This document shows positions 35,734 through 43,203 of a DNA stretch of 64,000 nt, in pieces (positions within the stretch are counted from its first letter, which is position 1; every line of letters starts with the position of its first letter). The notes below the pieces were generated by a model that was given only the letters and a program-made list of their open reading frames with translations, was not told where the DNA came from and made no database searches. The stretch is from Sphingobacteriia bacterium. GTDB taxonomy: Bacteria > Bacteroidota > Bacteroidia > Bacteroidales > UBA7960. The position numbers and the translations under genes are program-made. The stretch spans positions 54,099 to 118,098 of the forward strand of contig JAABRR010000016.1 in the NCBI GenBank assembly GCA_011390785.1, in the 5' to 3' direction.

Positions 35734-37242
35734 ATGAGTATCTACATGATTTTGAGCATTTTATTTTTTATTCTTAGCCTTGCCGGTTTATGGAAAATTT
35801 TTGATAAGGCTGGCAGAAAGGGTTGGGAGGCAATTATACCTTTATATAATTTTTACGTTTGGTTAAAAATTATCAAAAAGCCTCTTTGGTGGTATTTATT
35901 TATTATTATTCCTTTTATAAATGTTTTTACTCTGCTTTTAATGGTAGTTGAAACATTGAAGTGTTTTCGCAAAGATGGACTGGGTGAGCAGGCTCTTGGA
36001 GTATTATTTCCTTTCTTTTTCCTACCTTATCTTGGATTTTCTCCCAAAGAAACCTATACCGATCCTGATAAACTCCCTGTTGTAAAAAAGAGTGGCTTCA
36101 GAGAGTGGGCAGATGCTATGATCTTTGCTGTTATTGCTGCTACCCTTATAAGAACATTTTTTATTGAAGCTTATACCATACCGACGTCTTCGATGGAGAA
36201 ATCTTTACTGGTAGGCGATTACCTCTTTGTAAGTAAAATGACTTTTGGTCCGCGAGTTCCGTTAACTCCTATTGCATTTCCTTTTGCCCATCATACAATG
36301 CCACTTACAGAATCTGTAAAATCTTATGTTGAATGGGTAAAACTCCCATATTATCGTTTCCCAGGCTTTCGTTCTATTACTAATAATGATGTGGTAGTAT
36401 TTAATTATCCTGATGGGGATACTCTAAGTGTAAAGCTTCAGAGCAATGTTAGCTACCATAGTCTTGTCAGGGAATACGGAAGAGAAACAGTACTGGATAA
36501 CCCTGAGCGTTTCGGAGAAATTACTGCCCGACCAGTTGATAAAAGAGAGAATTTTATAAAAAGATGTGTTGGCATACCCGGTGATACGGTTCAGTTTATT
36601 GATGGAGAAGTTTTTATCAATGGGAAATCTTTGCCCATTGTAGGACAAATACAATACAATTATCATGTTATAACTGATGGTTCCCGGTTGCATCCACGTA
36701 TTCTCGATCGGCTGGATATTACAGAAGCCCGTATGGTTAGTAATTCAGAATATGTTATACCCATGACAGACGAAGTAGCTAAAATACTGGAAGGGGAAGC
36801 TGTTATTCAACAGGTTCGAAAAATTGTAAAACCAGCTAATTTTCATGAAAAACATATCTTTCCCTATCACGTAAATTATCCATGGAATGAAGATAACTTC
36901 GGACCACTCTACATACCCAAAAAAGGAACACAGATAGCACTTAATGCCAATAACATTATGTTATGGGAAAGAATTATAGAGGCCTATGAAGGGAATGAAT
37001 TAGATGTTGTGGATGGAAAAATATTTATTAATGGAGAAGAAACAGATACCTATACCTTTCAATTGGACTATTACTGGCTGGTTGGAGACAATCGCCATAA
37101 TTCAGCTGACTCACGTTACTGGGGTTTTGTGCCTGAAAATCATGTGGTTGGAAGAGCAATGTTTGTATGGTTATCTCTTGACAAGAATAAATCCTTTATT
37201 AATAAAATAAGATTCGATAAAACCTTCAGAATTATAAAATAA
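35734..37242 (+). CDS. lepB: Signal peptidase I with N-terminal DUF5684-like membrane region
   Basis: 502 residues from the ATG at 35734; the frame extends back into dapB to 35668, but that part is only overlap. The first 100 residues form about three helices (LSILFFILSLAGLWKIF, WWYLFIIIPFINVFTLL, ALGVLFPFFFLPYLGF) with WEAIIPLYNFYVWLKI, the pattern seen in DUF5684-type proteins. The peptidase follows: TM helix near 127-145, PTSSMEKSLLVGDY with catalytic Ser153, FIKRCVGIPGDTV with catalytic Lys276, and DNRHNSADSRYWGFV near the C-terminus. It removes Sec signal peptides outside the inner membrane. An insert of about 150 residues between the last conserved boxes is common in this phylum. Confidence 0.93.
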   Translation: MSIYMILSILFFILSLAGLWKIFDKAGRKGWEAIIPLYNFYVWLKIIKKPLWWYLFIIIPFINVFTLLLMVVETLKCFRKDGLGEQALGVLFPFFFLPYLGFSPKETYTDPDKLPVVKKSGFREWADAMIFAVIAATLIRTFFIEAYTIPTSSMEKSLLVGDYLFVSKMTFGPRVPLTPIAFPFAHHTMPLTESVKSYVEWVKLPYYRFPGFRSITNNDVVVFNYPDGDTLSVKLQSNVSYHSLVREYGRETVLDNPERFGEITARPVDKRENFIKRCVGIPGDTVQFIDGEVFINGKSLPIVGQIQYNYHVITDGSRLHPRILDRLDITEARMVSNSEYVIPMTDEVAKILEGEAVIQQVRKIVKPANFHEKHIFPYHVNYPWNEDNFGPLYIPKKGTQIALNANNIMLWERIIEAYEGNELDVVDGKIFINGEETDTYTFQLDYYWLVGDNRHNSADSRYWGFVPENHVVGRAMFVWLSLDKNKSFINKIRFDKTFRIIK

Positions 37243-37264
37243 TATCATCATTTTTTTCAATATT

Positions 37265-37326
37265 ATAGCAATTGGAGTAAGTTACTTTTTCATAGAAAAT
37301 CTGATTTATTTTACTCCAATTGCTAT
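37265..37326. repeat. Perfect 16-base inverted repeat after lepB
   Basis: ATAGCAATTGGAGTAA (37265-37280) and its exact reverse complement (37311-37326) enclose a 30-base AT-rich loop, 23 bases after the lepB stop. The T-tract after the right arm is broken, so it is not a textbook terminator, though it may still end or protect the operon transcript. It is the only structure seen in the 310-base gap 37243-37552. Confidence 0.7.
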
Positions 37327-37552
37327 TCTCTTTTATGTTGGTTGAGCTATTTTACCAATGGATTAAGCCGTTCATGAAAGAAAATATCAATAAGTTGAGT
37401 TATTTATTTTATTCAAATAGAAAATAAAAATGTAATTCAAATTAGTTACATTTACACCTTAATAACAAAGTGCGATTTTCGTATATAAAGAAAAGATGAG
37501 AAAATCCCAAGGTTAAATTTTAAACATGAATTTTTAAAACTTAAGTGTTCTA

Positions 37553-38950
37553 ATGAAGAATAAGTATATCGATCTAATTGAACAAACTTTTGAGTTTCCT
37601 CAAGAAGAATTCAAGGTAATTGATAACGAACTATATTTTCACGATATCTGCCTTATGGATGTGATAAAGCAGTATGGTACGCCATTAAAAATCAGTTACT
37701 TACCCAAGATAAGCCAGCAGATACAAAAAGCCAAAAGGCTTTTTCATGTGGCAATGGCCAAAGTAGATTACAAAGGTAGCTACCATTATTGCTACTGTAC
37801 AAAAAGTTCACATTTTTCCTTTGTACTTGAAGAAGTCTTAAAAAATGATATACATCTTGAAACATCTTCTGCTTTTGATCTTCATATTATTGAAGAGCTT
37901 TATCAAACCGGATTAATTGATAAAAGTAAATACATTGTTTGTAATGGATTTAAAAGGCCATTTTATACTCAAAAAATCAGTGAGCTTATAAATAGTGGCT
38001 TTGAGAATACCATCCCTGTTATCGATAATAAGAGAGAGTTTGATTATTATAACCAACAGCTGGAAAAAGGTAAAAAATGCAAATTGGGAATACGGATAGC
38101 TTCTGAAGAGGAGCCCTTGTTTGAATTCTATACTTCACGCCTGGGAATTAGATATAATGATGTTGTACCCTACTATCTTGAAAAAATTAAAAATAATCCG
38201 CAGTTTGATCTTAAGATGCTACACTTTTTTATTAATACAGGTATAAGAGATACTGCTTATTATTGGAATGAGCTTCAAAAATGTGTGAACGTTTATTGCG
38301 ATCTTAAAAAAATATGTCCAGAGCTCGATACTCTCAATATTGGTGGTGGTTTTCCTGTTAAGAATTCTCTTGGGTTTGAGTATGATTATGAATATATGAC
38401 CGAAGAAATAGTTGCACAGATCAAAAATATTTGTCAACAGAATGATGTTCCGGAGCCGGATATTTTTACAGAGTTTGGAAGCTTTACAGTGGGAGAAAGT
38501 GGTGCAGTCTTGTATTCAATTCTTGACCAGAAGCAGCAAAACGACAGGGAGCTATGGAATATGATTGATAGCAGTTTTATGACTACATTGCCAGATATAT
38601 GGGCAATGAAGCAACGTTTTATCCTTTTAGCAATTAATAACTGGGATTATGAATATCAACGGGTAAATATCGGTGGTTTAACCTGCGATAGCCAGGATTA
38701 TTATAATGCCGAGTCGCATGCCAATGCAGTATTTTTACCCAAAATTATAGAAGGTGATACTCAATTTATCGGAATGTTTCATACAGGAGCATATCAGGAA
38801 AGTTTGGGTGGATTTGGCGGAATACAACATTGTCTTATTCCTGCTCCAAAAATGGTAATTATTGACCGGGATATTGATGGTGAGTACTCTACAAAACTAT
38901 TTGCCAAAGAGCAAAGCTACAAATCAATGCTGAAAACACTTGGATATTGA
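37553..38950 (+). CDS. Fold-type III PLP decarboxylase, probable arginine decarboxylase
   Basis: 465-residue cytosolic enzyme of the alanine-racemase-like (DapDC/ODC/ADC) fold. The PLP lysine is Lys84 in YHYCYCTKSSH; downstream are GIRIASEEEPLFEFYTSRLGI, MLHFFINTGIRDTAYYW, LNIGGGFPVKNSL with the Gly-rich phosphate loop, FTEFGSFTVGESG, GGLTCDSQDYY with the catalytic Cys-Asp, and FHTGAYQESLGG. This compact form is, to my knowledge, usually labelled arginine decarboxylase in Flavobacteria and relatives. Carboxynorspermidine decarboxylase is another possibility. No agmatinase, agmatine deiminase or spermidine synthase is next to it, so context does not settle the substrate. Confidence 0.75.
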   Translation: MKNKYIDLIEQTFEFPQEEFKVIDNELYFHDICLMDVIKQYGTPLKISYLPKISQQIQKAKRLFHVAMAKVDYKGSYHYCYCTKSSHFSFVLEEVLKNDIHLETSSAFDLHIIEELYQTGLIDKSKYIVCNGFKRPFYTQKISELINSGFENTIPVIDNKREFDYYNQQLEKGKKCKLGIRIASEEEPLFEFYTSRLGIRYNDVVPYYLEKIKNNPQFDLKMLHFFINTGIRDTAYYWNELQKCVNVYCDLKKICPELDTLNIGGGFPVKNSLGFEYDYEYMTEEIVAQIKNICQQNDVPEPDIFTEFGSFTVGESGAVLYSILDQKQQNDRELWNMIDSSFMTTLPDIWAMKQRFILLAINNWDYEYQRVNIGGLTCDSQDYYNAESHANAVFLPKIIEGDTQFIGMFHTGAYQESLGGFGGIQHCLIPAPKMVIIDRDIDGEYSTKLFAKEQSYKSMLKTLGY

Positions 38951-39008
38951 AACAATGAGTTTTTTTATCCGTATAAAATATTATAGTTAAACCAAAAATT
39001 TCATTGCA

Positions 39009-39719
39009 ATGAAGTCTAATTTTAATCTTTTGTACCCCTTATTAGCCGTTGTTTTTTGGGTGGGCATTATTGAACAGGCAGTTAGTCAACGGCCCTTTAA
39101 AGGAAAAATTATATACAATATTTCCTATCCTGGTAGTAATGTCGACCTTGCCGAATTACAGCAACTACCGGTAAAAGCAGTAATACTTACTAAAAATAAC
39201 TTATTGCGTACAGAATTGAGTGGCGAGAATTCCGCATTATTTCAAATAAAAGTAGCTGACGGCAATACCAATGAAGTTTCTACTATGTTAGAGATAATGC
39301 AAGAGAAATATGTTATTAAAAAGCAAAACCAGGAAATTCAGAACGCCCTGCGTAATATGCCACAGCCAGAGCTTGAATTTACCAATGAAACAAAAGAAAT
39401 TCTGGGCTATTCCTGTCGAAAGGTAATTGCACGTGCAACAGATATGTCTGGAATAGAATATGAGTCAGAAATTTACTACACCAATGACATTCCTGGTGCT
39501 GCCTTTAATTTCGATTTGCCCTATAATGAGATACCTGGCCTTATGCTTGAATATGAAATAAGGGTTGGACAACTTAATATTCGTTACGAAGCCCAGTCAA
39601 TTAACAAAAGATTGTTTGTGGGTGGCAGAAATTTCTATGTTACCCGCGATTATCAGCCTATAACCTATGAAGAACTCACACAGAAACTACAGGGCAATTT
39701 GTACTTCAATAATAAGTGA
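39009..39719 (+). CDS. Secreted protein, DUF4412/GLPGLI-like
   Basis: 236 residues with a signal peptide (NLLYPLLAVVFWVGIIEQAVSQ). The mature part starts FKGKIIYNISYPG and runs as beta strands: VILTKNNLLRTELSG, ILGYSCRKVIARATD with a Cys, and YEIRVGQLNIRYEAQS. This resembles DUF4412- or GLPGLI-type exported beta proteins of Bacteroidota, which fold like lipoprotein-localisation (LolA-like) barrels; the match is by pattern only. Function unknown. It ends 45 bases before the convergent DUF4956 gene. Confidence 0.6.
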   Translation: MKSNFNLLYPLLAVVFWVGIIEQAVSQRPFKGKIIYNISYPGSNVDLAELQQLPVKAVILTKNNLLRTELSGENSALFQIKVADGNTNEVSTMLEIMQEKYVIKKQNQEIQNALRNMPQPELEFTNETKEILGYSCRKVIARATDMSGIEYESEIYYTNDIPGAAFNFDLPYNEIPGLMLEYEIRVGQLNIRYEAQSINKRLFVGGRNFYVTRDYQPITYEELTQKLQGNLYFNNK

Positions 39720-39764
39720 GGAAGGAAGATAATAATATTATCGGATTCAAATTTATTTTTCAGA

Positions 39765-40442
39765 TTATGATGTTTCATCAAAGAATAAATTCGATTGAGT
39801 AACACCTTGCATATCTTTTATTTCCTTTATAAGACCAGCTCCTTTTGATTCGTTTTTCAAAGTTATGTAGTAAGAAAACTCCATTAAAAGATTATCTGGT
39901 TCACCCATCGTTTTGATATTTACCAGCTTGTATTTTCGGCAGTATTTTGATAAAGTTTCTCCAAAGGGATTGTCTAAGGTGGAGTTTTCTTTAGAAATTA
40001 TTTGCATTAAAAACTCTCGCTTTGTAGGTAAAGCGAAATTCATTTTGCTTATAATGTAGTACACAAAACCAATTACAATTGTGCCCATAAAGGCAATGGA
40101 GTAAAGCTTTACACCTGAAGCTAAACCAATAGTTAAGGCAAAAAAGATAAACATAATATCTGATGCGTCCTTAACAGCAGTTCTGAACCGTATAATAGAC
40201 ATTGCCCCAACCATACCAAAAGCCCTGGCCAGATTATTTCCAATAACCATAATTACAACAGCCGTTATCATGGTTAACATGATAAGAGAAACAGTAAAGG
40301 CTGATGAGTAGTTAAGCCCAGAATAAGTATATTTATAAAGAAAAGCAATAGAAAATCCACATATCATAGCAACTATAATATTTGCAATAACATCTTTTGC
40401 TGTAATGGTGAATACAAAAAGGGTTTGATAGTCTTCTATCAT
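39765..40442 (-). CDS. DUF4956 integral membrane protein
   Basis: 225 residues. Four hydrophobic segments lie at about 12-35, 45-68, 75-100 (FGMVGAMSIIRFRTAVKDASDIMFIF region) and 103-130, followed by a cytoplasmic tail of about 90 residues with ferredoxin-like strands (YCRKYKLVNIKTMGEPDNLLMEFSYYI area). GAMSIIRFRTAVKDASD is the DUF4956 signature and resembles the MgtC-type 'RFR' loop. DUF4956 genes are often next to VTC-domain polyphosphate polymerase genes (family knowledge), as here with 6 bases between. Role unknown; a partner or channel for the VTC product is an inference. Confidence 0.88.
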   Translation of the reverse strand: MIEDYQTLFVFTITAKDVIANIIVAMICGFSIAFLYKYTYSGLNYSSAFTVSLIMLTMITAVVIMVIGNNLARAFGMVGAMSIIRFRTAVKDASDIMFIFFALTIGLASGVKLYSIAFMGTIVIGFVYYIISKMNFALPTKREFLMQIISKENSTLDNPFGETLSKYCRKYKLVNIKTMGEPDNLLMEFSYYITLKNESKGAGLIKEIKDMQGVTQSNLFFDETS

Positions 40443-40448
40443 AGTTTA

Positions 40449-41189
40449 CTAATAGTTAAAAAAATGTTGTGGTGAATGTATATCATATCCGATGGTGTAT
40501 TTTGATAATGCATCGTTACGAAGCCGAAATTCCTGTAATACAGATTTTGCCCATGATGGCATTTCATCGGTAAAATATTTTATTTCCAGTATAAAATGCC
40601 GCGGGAAAAGGTGTTTTAATCCTTCTTCACGATATAATTCATTATAGTGTGGGTAAATTAAACTTCTTATATTTTTATCAAACGTAATACGTATTCCGCA
40701 ATCTAATAATCCTTGATAAGCTTCTCTTTCATAGGTAATAAGCACTGTTGGATTTAAATTATTTTTCTTAACATGGAAGAAGAATTTTTGTGCATCTTCA
40801 AGGCTTCTCTGGTTTCTTTCATTATTAAAATACCTTGTAATATCGCAGGTTTCCATTATGGCTTCAACATGCTTGAATTTCGAAATGGCTTTATATTTCT
40901 GAATTCGGTTTTCAATTTTACGTTTAATTTCGAAAATTGCAATATTATCGGGTGATGAATTATTATAAGTTCTGATCCTGAATTTTTTTCTTAGTTCAAC
41001 TCCTTCTATTTTTTCACTATGACAATCAAGGTTTTGCGTATCCAGATAAATGCTTCTAACTGTATATTGTGGGTAGGGAAAATTCGCGTTATGCCCGTAT
41101 TTATCTGCCTTAACGAAGGGTTGAATACGATCTCTCAACCTGTTTAAGAATGAATAAGGCACCAGATATTTTTTCTCGTAACGAAGCAT
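40449..41189 (-). CDS. VTC-domain (polyphosphate polymerase-type) tunnel protein
   Basis: 246 residues, cytosolic. It matches the VTC/CYTH triphosphate-tunnel fold: N-terminal RYEKKYLVP, YTVRSIYLDT, KFRIRTYN, IFEIKRKIENRIQKYK, TVLITYEREAY, RITFDKNI, ILEIKYF and a C-terminal SKYTIGYD. The alternating Arg/Lys/Glu strands are those that line the tunnel and bind nucleotide phosphates and metal in yeast Vtc4 and relatives. Length equals a bare catalytic domain with no SPX or membrane part. It probably makes or handles polyphosphate or another phosphate chain; product is unproven. Sandwiched with 3-6 base gaps between the HlyD-like and DUF4956 genes. Confidence 0.87.
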   Translation of the reverse strand: MLRYEKKYLVPYSFLNRLRDRIQPFVKADKYGHNANFPYPQYTVRSIYLDTQNLDCHSEKIEGVELRKKFRIRTYNNSSPDNIAIFEIKRKIENRIQKYKAISKFKHVEAIMETCDITRYFNNERNQRSLEDAQKFFFHVKKNNLNPTVLITYEREAYQGLLDCGIRITFDKNIRSLIYPHYNELYREEGLKHLFPRHFILEIKYFTDEMPSWAKSVLQEFRLRNDALSKYTIGYDIHSPQHFFNY

Positions 41190-41192
41190 TAA

Positions 41193-42320
41193 TTAATTAT
41201 TATAAATTTCGTTTATTAACCTTGAAATATAATTGAATAGCGAGATTGCTTCTGATTCAATTGTTACATCTACCATCATGTTAGGGTATACCCTATGGTT
41301 CTCTGGCAGGGCGGATGTCACAGCAGTTACAAAAATCCTTTGTTTTCCGTCTAATGATTGTTGCACTGAGTTGTCAATAGAAACTATCTCTGAACTGTAG
41401 GAGTTTTTTCCTGAAGGGTCATCAAATAATACCTTCTGGCCAATAAATAAATTGGAAATATTATATGGATCGATAGGAATAAGCAGAACAAATTTACTAA
41501 TATCAGCAACTTTTAAGATTGCATCATATCCTATTATAACTCTTTGATCTTTTATGAGTTTGCCATCAATTGGGCAAATTATAGTAAAATTATTGATTAA
41601 ATTTTGAAGATGTTCAAGTCTTGATTCTAATGATCTTATATTTGTTTCGATATATTCAATTTCTTCTTTTTTTGCTCCACTTGATAAGGCGTTATAAGTA
41701 CTTTCTGCAATAAGATAATTTTGTTTTTTGATATTAAATTCATTTTGAGAAATCTCATATTCTTCAACAGAAATGTATCCTCTTTCATAAAGAGCACGGG
41801 TTCTTTCAGTTATTCTTTCCTGTATTTCCAATTCCTGACTTGCCAGTACTTTTTGCTCATTTGCAATTTCAAGATTTTCTGGCTTTTCGCCGCTTTTATA
41901 TACTTCAAGAAGTTTTTTTTGAGTGAGCAACTCCCCCTGCAATTCAATAATATTTGTTTTCTCATATTGAGAAATCATCATGCCTACAGTATCTCCCTTT
42001 TGTAAATACTCTTTTTCTAATATGCCCGGAAGTATAAAGAATTTGGCGTGATCTCCTCTTTGAAATTCTGTAATAGAATATTCCTTGATACTATTGTAGC
42101 GGTAATCCTTTAAACTATTGATAAGGGTTCCATTCTCAGAACGCAAAAGACTCCATTCTTCAGCAGGATGTATTATGGCTTTTGATGAGATGGAATAGGT
42201 TAATTCAAAGCTTTTTAAAAAAACAGATAATGGATATACGAGAAAAATTAATGGTAGCCAAAAAAGTATTTTCTTTGATTTCACTGGATAATATTTGCTG
42301 CGTTGTGTATGATTTAACAA
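41193..42320 (-). CDS. HlyD-like periplasmic adaptor (membrane fusion protein)
   Basis: 375 residues. One N-terminal TM helix (ILFWLPLIFLVYPLSVFL, about 18-36), a long coiled-coil hairpin (about 120-235, with ELLTQKKLLEVYKSG and SLESRLEHLQNLINN), then the beta-barrel half: FTIICPIDGKLIKDQRVIIGYD lipoyl half-motif, VLLIPIDPYNISNLFIGQKV, VYPNMMVDVTIE. This is the adaptor architecture that links an inner-membrane pump to an outer-membrane channel. No ABC, RND or MFS pump and no TolC-like gene is adjacent. Start is TTG at 42320 (no ATG near); GTG at 42284 is an alternative. First gene of the three-gene operon. Confidence 0.85.
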   Translation of the reverse strand: MLNHTQRSKYYPVKSKKILFWLPLIFLVYPLSVFLKSFELTYSISSKAIIHPAEEWSLLRSENGTLINSLKDYRYNSIKEYSITEFQRGDHAKFFILPGILEKEYLQKGDTVGMMISQYEKTNIIELQGELLTQKKLLEVYKSGEKPENLEIANEQKVLASQELEIQERITERTRALYERGYISVEEYEISQNEFNIKKQNYLIAESTYNALSSGAKKEEIEYIETNIRSLESRLEHLQNLINNFTIICPIDGKLIKDQRVIIGYDAILKVADISKFVLLIPIDPYNISNLFIGQKVLFDDPSGKNSYSSEIVSIDNSVQQSLDGKQRIFVTAVTSALPENHRVYPNMMVDVTIESEAISLFNYISRLINEIYNN

Positions 42321-42325
42321 CCCTT

Positions 42326-42358
42326 GTTAACTTAATTTTAATAAAAAGTTAACTTAAT
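42326..42358 (-). promoter_or_regulatory. Direct 11-base repeat in the HlyD operon leader (putative operator)
   Basis: GTTAACTTAAT occurs at 42326-42336 and again at 42348-42358, 22 bases apart start to start, about two helical turns. The second copy is centred in the perfect palindrome AAGTTAACTT. The pair lies between the likely minus-7 box (42370-42377) and the start codon of the HlyD-like gene, a location that suits a repressor site. Confidence 0.4.
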
Positions 42359-42369
42359 GTAAAGGCCTG

Positions 42370-42377
42370 CAAATATA
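42370..42377 (-). promoter_or_regulatory. Minus-7 promoter element for the HlyD-VTC-DUF4956 operon
   Basis: Minus-strand TATATTTG (plus CAAATATA) fits TAnnTTTG, 49 bases before the TTG start. No minus-33 TTTG at standard spacing, which would suit a regulated promoter. Confidence 0.4.
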
Positions 42378-42509
42378 AGATTTTTTTGGATAGCTAAATA
42401 AAAATCCCAGCTTTTAAGCCAATAAAATCAAGGATAAGCGAATAAATAATAAGGAAATAATAGCTTATGCTTCAAAAGGTGTAAAAATTACTTTTTAACA
42501 ATTGAAAAT

Positions 42510-43088
42510 CTATTCTTCAGAGATAACCTTATAACCTGAATTTTCAATTGCCTGTGTAATCATTTCAGGCGTAACTCTGGATTTATCATAAACAATTGTT
42601 ACTTCTTCGGCAGTATGAGAAGAAACAACGCTTTCTACCCCTTTAATCTCTCCAACTTTCCTGTTTATAAGGCTTTCGCATCCGGTACAGGTCATGCCAT
42701 GTACGGTAAGAGTTGATTCTACCCGGTTTTCTTCAGAAATAACCAATTCCTTTTCAATGTTATCTGTATACATACTGATAAGATAAGGGGTAAAAGCCAG
42801 GAGAATAACAAAAACTGTAGCAACAGCTAAAATAAGAACGGGCATACCGGTTTGTCTGGTTCTTTTTGCGGCCTGGGTTTTTTTGTTTCGCAAATTTTTA
42901 ATGGTTTGAAACCACAGAACAGCCAGCAAAAGTAGAGAGAAAACTATGATAAATGGCCAAAAAGAAATTACAGCTGATAGTGGACCTGCTACATTTAATG
43001 ATGGAGTAAAGGCCGAAATATTAATTAATGAGCCTGCTGTAATGCCCCCAAAAAGTGATGCTAAAAAGCTAAAAAAGAAAAATACCAT
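42510..43088 (-). CDS. MerTP-like membrane protein with C-terminal heavy-metal-associated (HMA) domain
   Basis: 192 residues. Hydrophobic segments at about 4-25, 38-60 and 82-104 are followed by an HMA domain with LTVHGMTCTGCESLINRKVG (Cys134 and Cys137) and a normal ending SRVTPEMITQAIENSGYKV. The layout is that of Bacteroidota MerTP fusions (three-helix transporter plus periplasmic metal-binding domain). Unlike typical MerT, the first helix (FLASLFGGITAGSLI) has no vicinal Cys-Cys pair, so mercury transport is doubtful. It sits 115 bases after heme O synthase at the end of the oxidase cluster, which makes copper handling for the oxidase a reasonable inference. A stop lies just upstream of the ATG at 43088, so the N-terminus is not longer. 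Confidence 0.72.
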   Translation of the reverse strand: MVFFFFSFLASLFGGITAGSLINISAFTPSLNVAGPLSAVISFWPFIIVFSLLLLAVLWFQTIKNLRNKKTQAAKRTRQTGMPVLILAVATVFVILLAFTPYLISMYTDNIEKELVISEENRVESTLTVHGMTCTGCESLINRKVGEIKGVESVVSSHTAEEVTIVYDKSRVTPEMITQAIENSGYKVISEE

Positions 43089-43203
43089 GGTTTTATATTA
43101 TTATATGTGCTTTATGTTGAATAATTCAAAAGTAACAAAAAAGAATATTACCATGAAAAAGAAAAGCGCAATTTATCGAAAAAAACTGATTCTTTTCAAT
43201 AAT

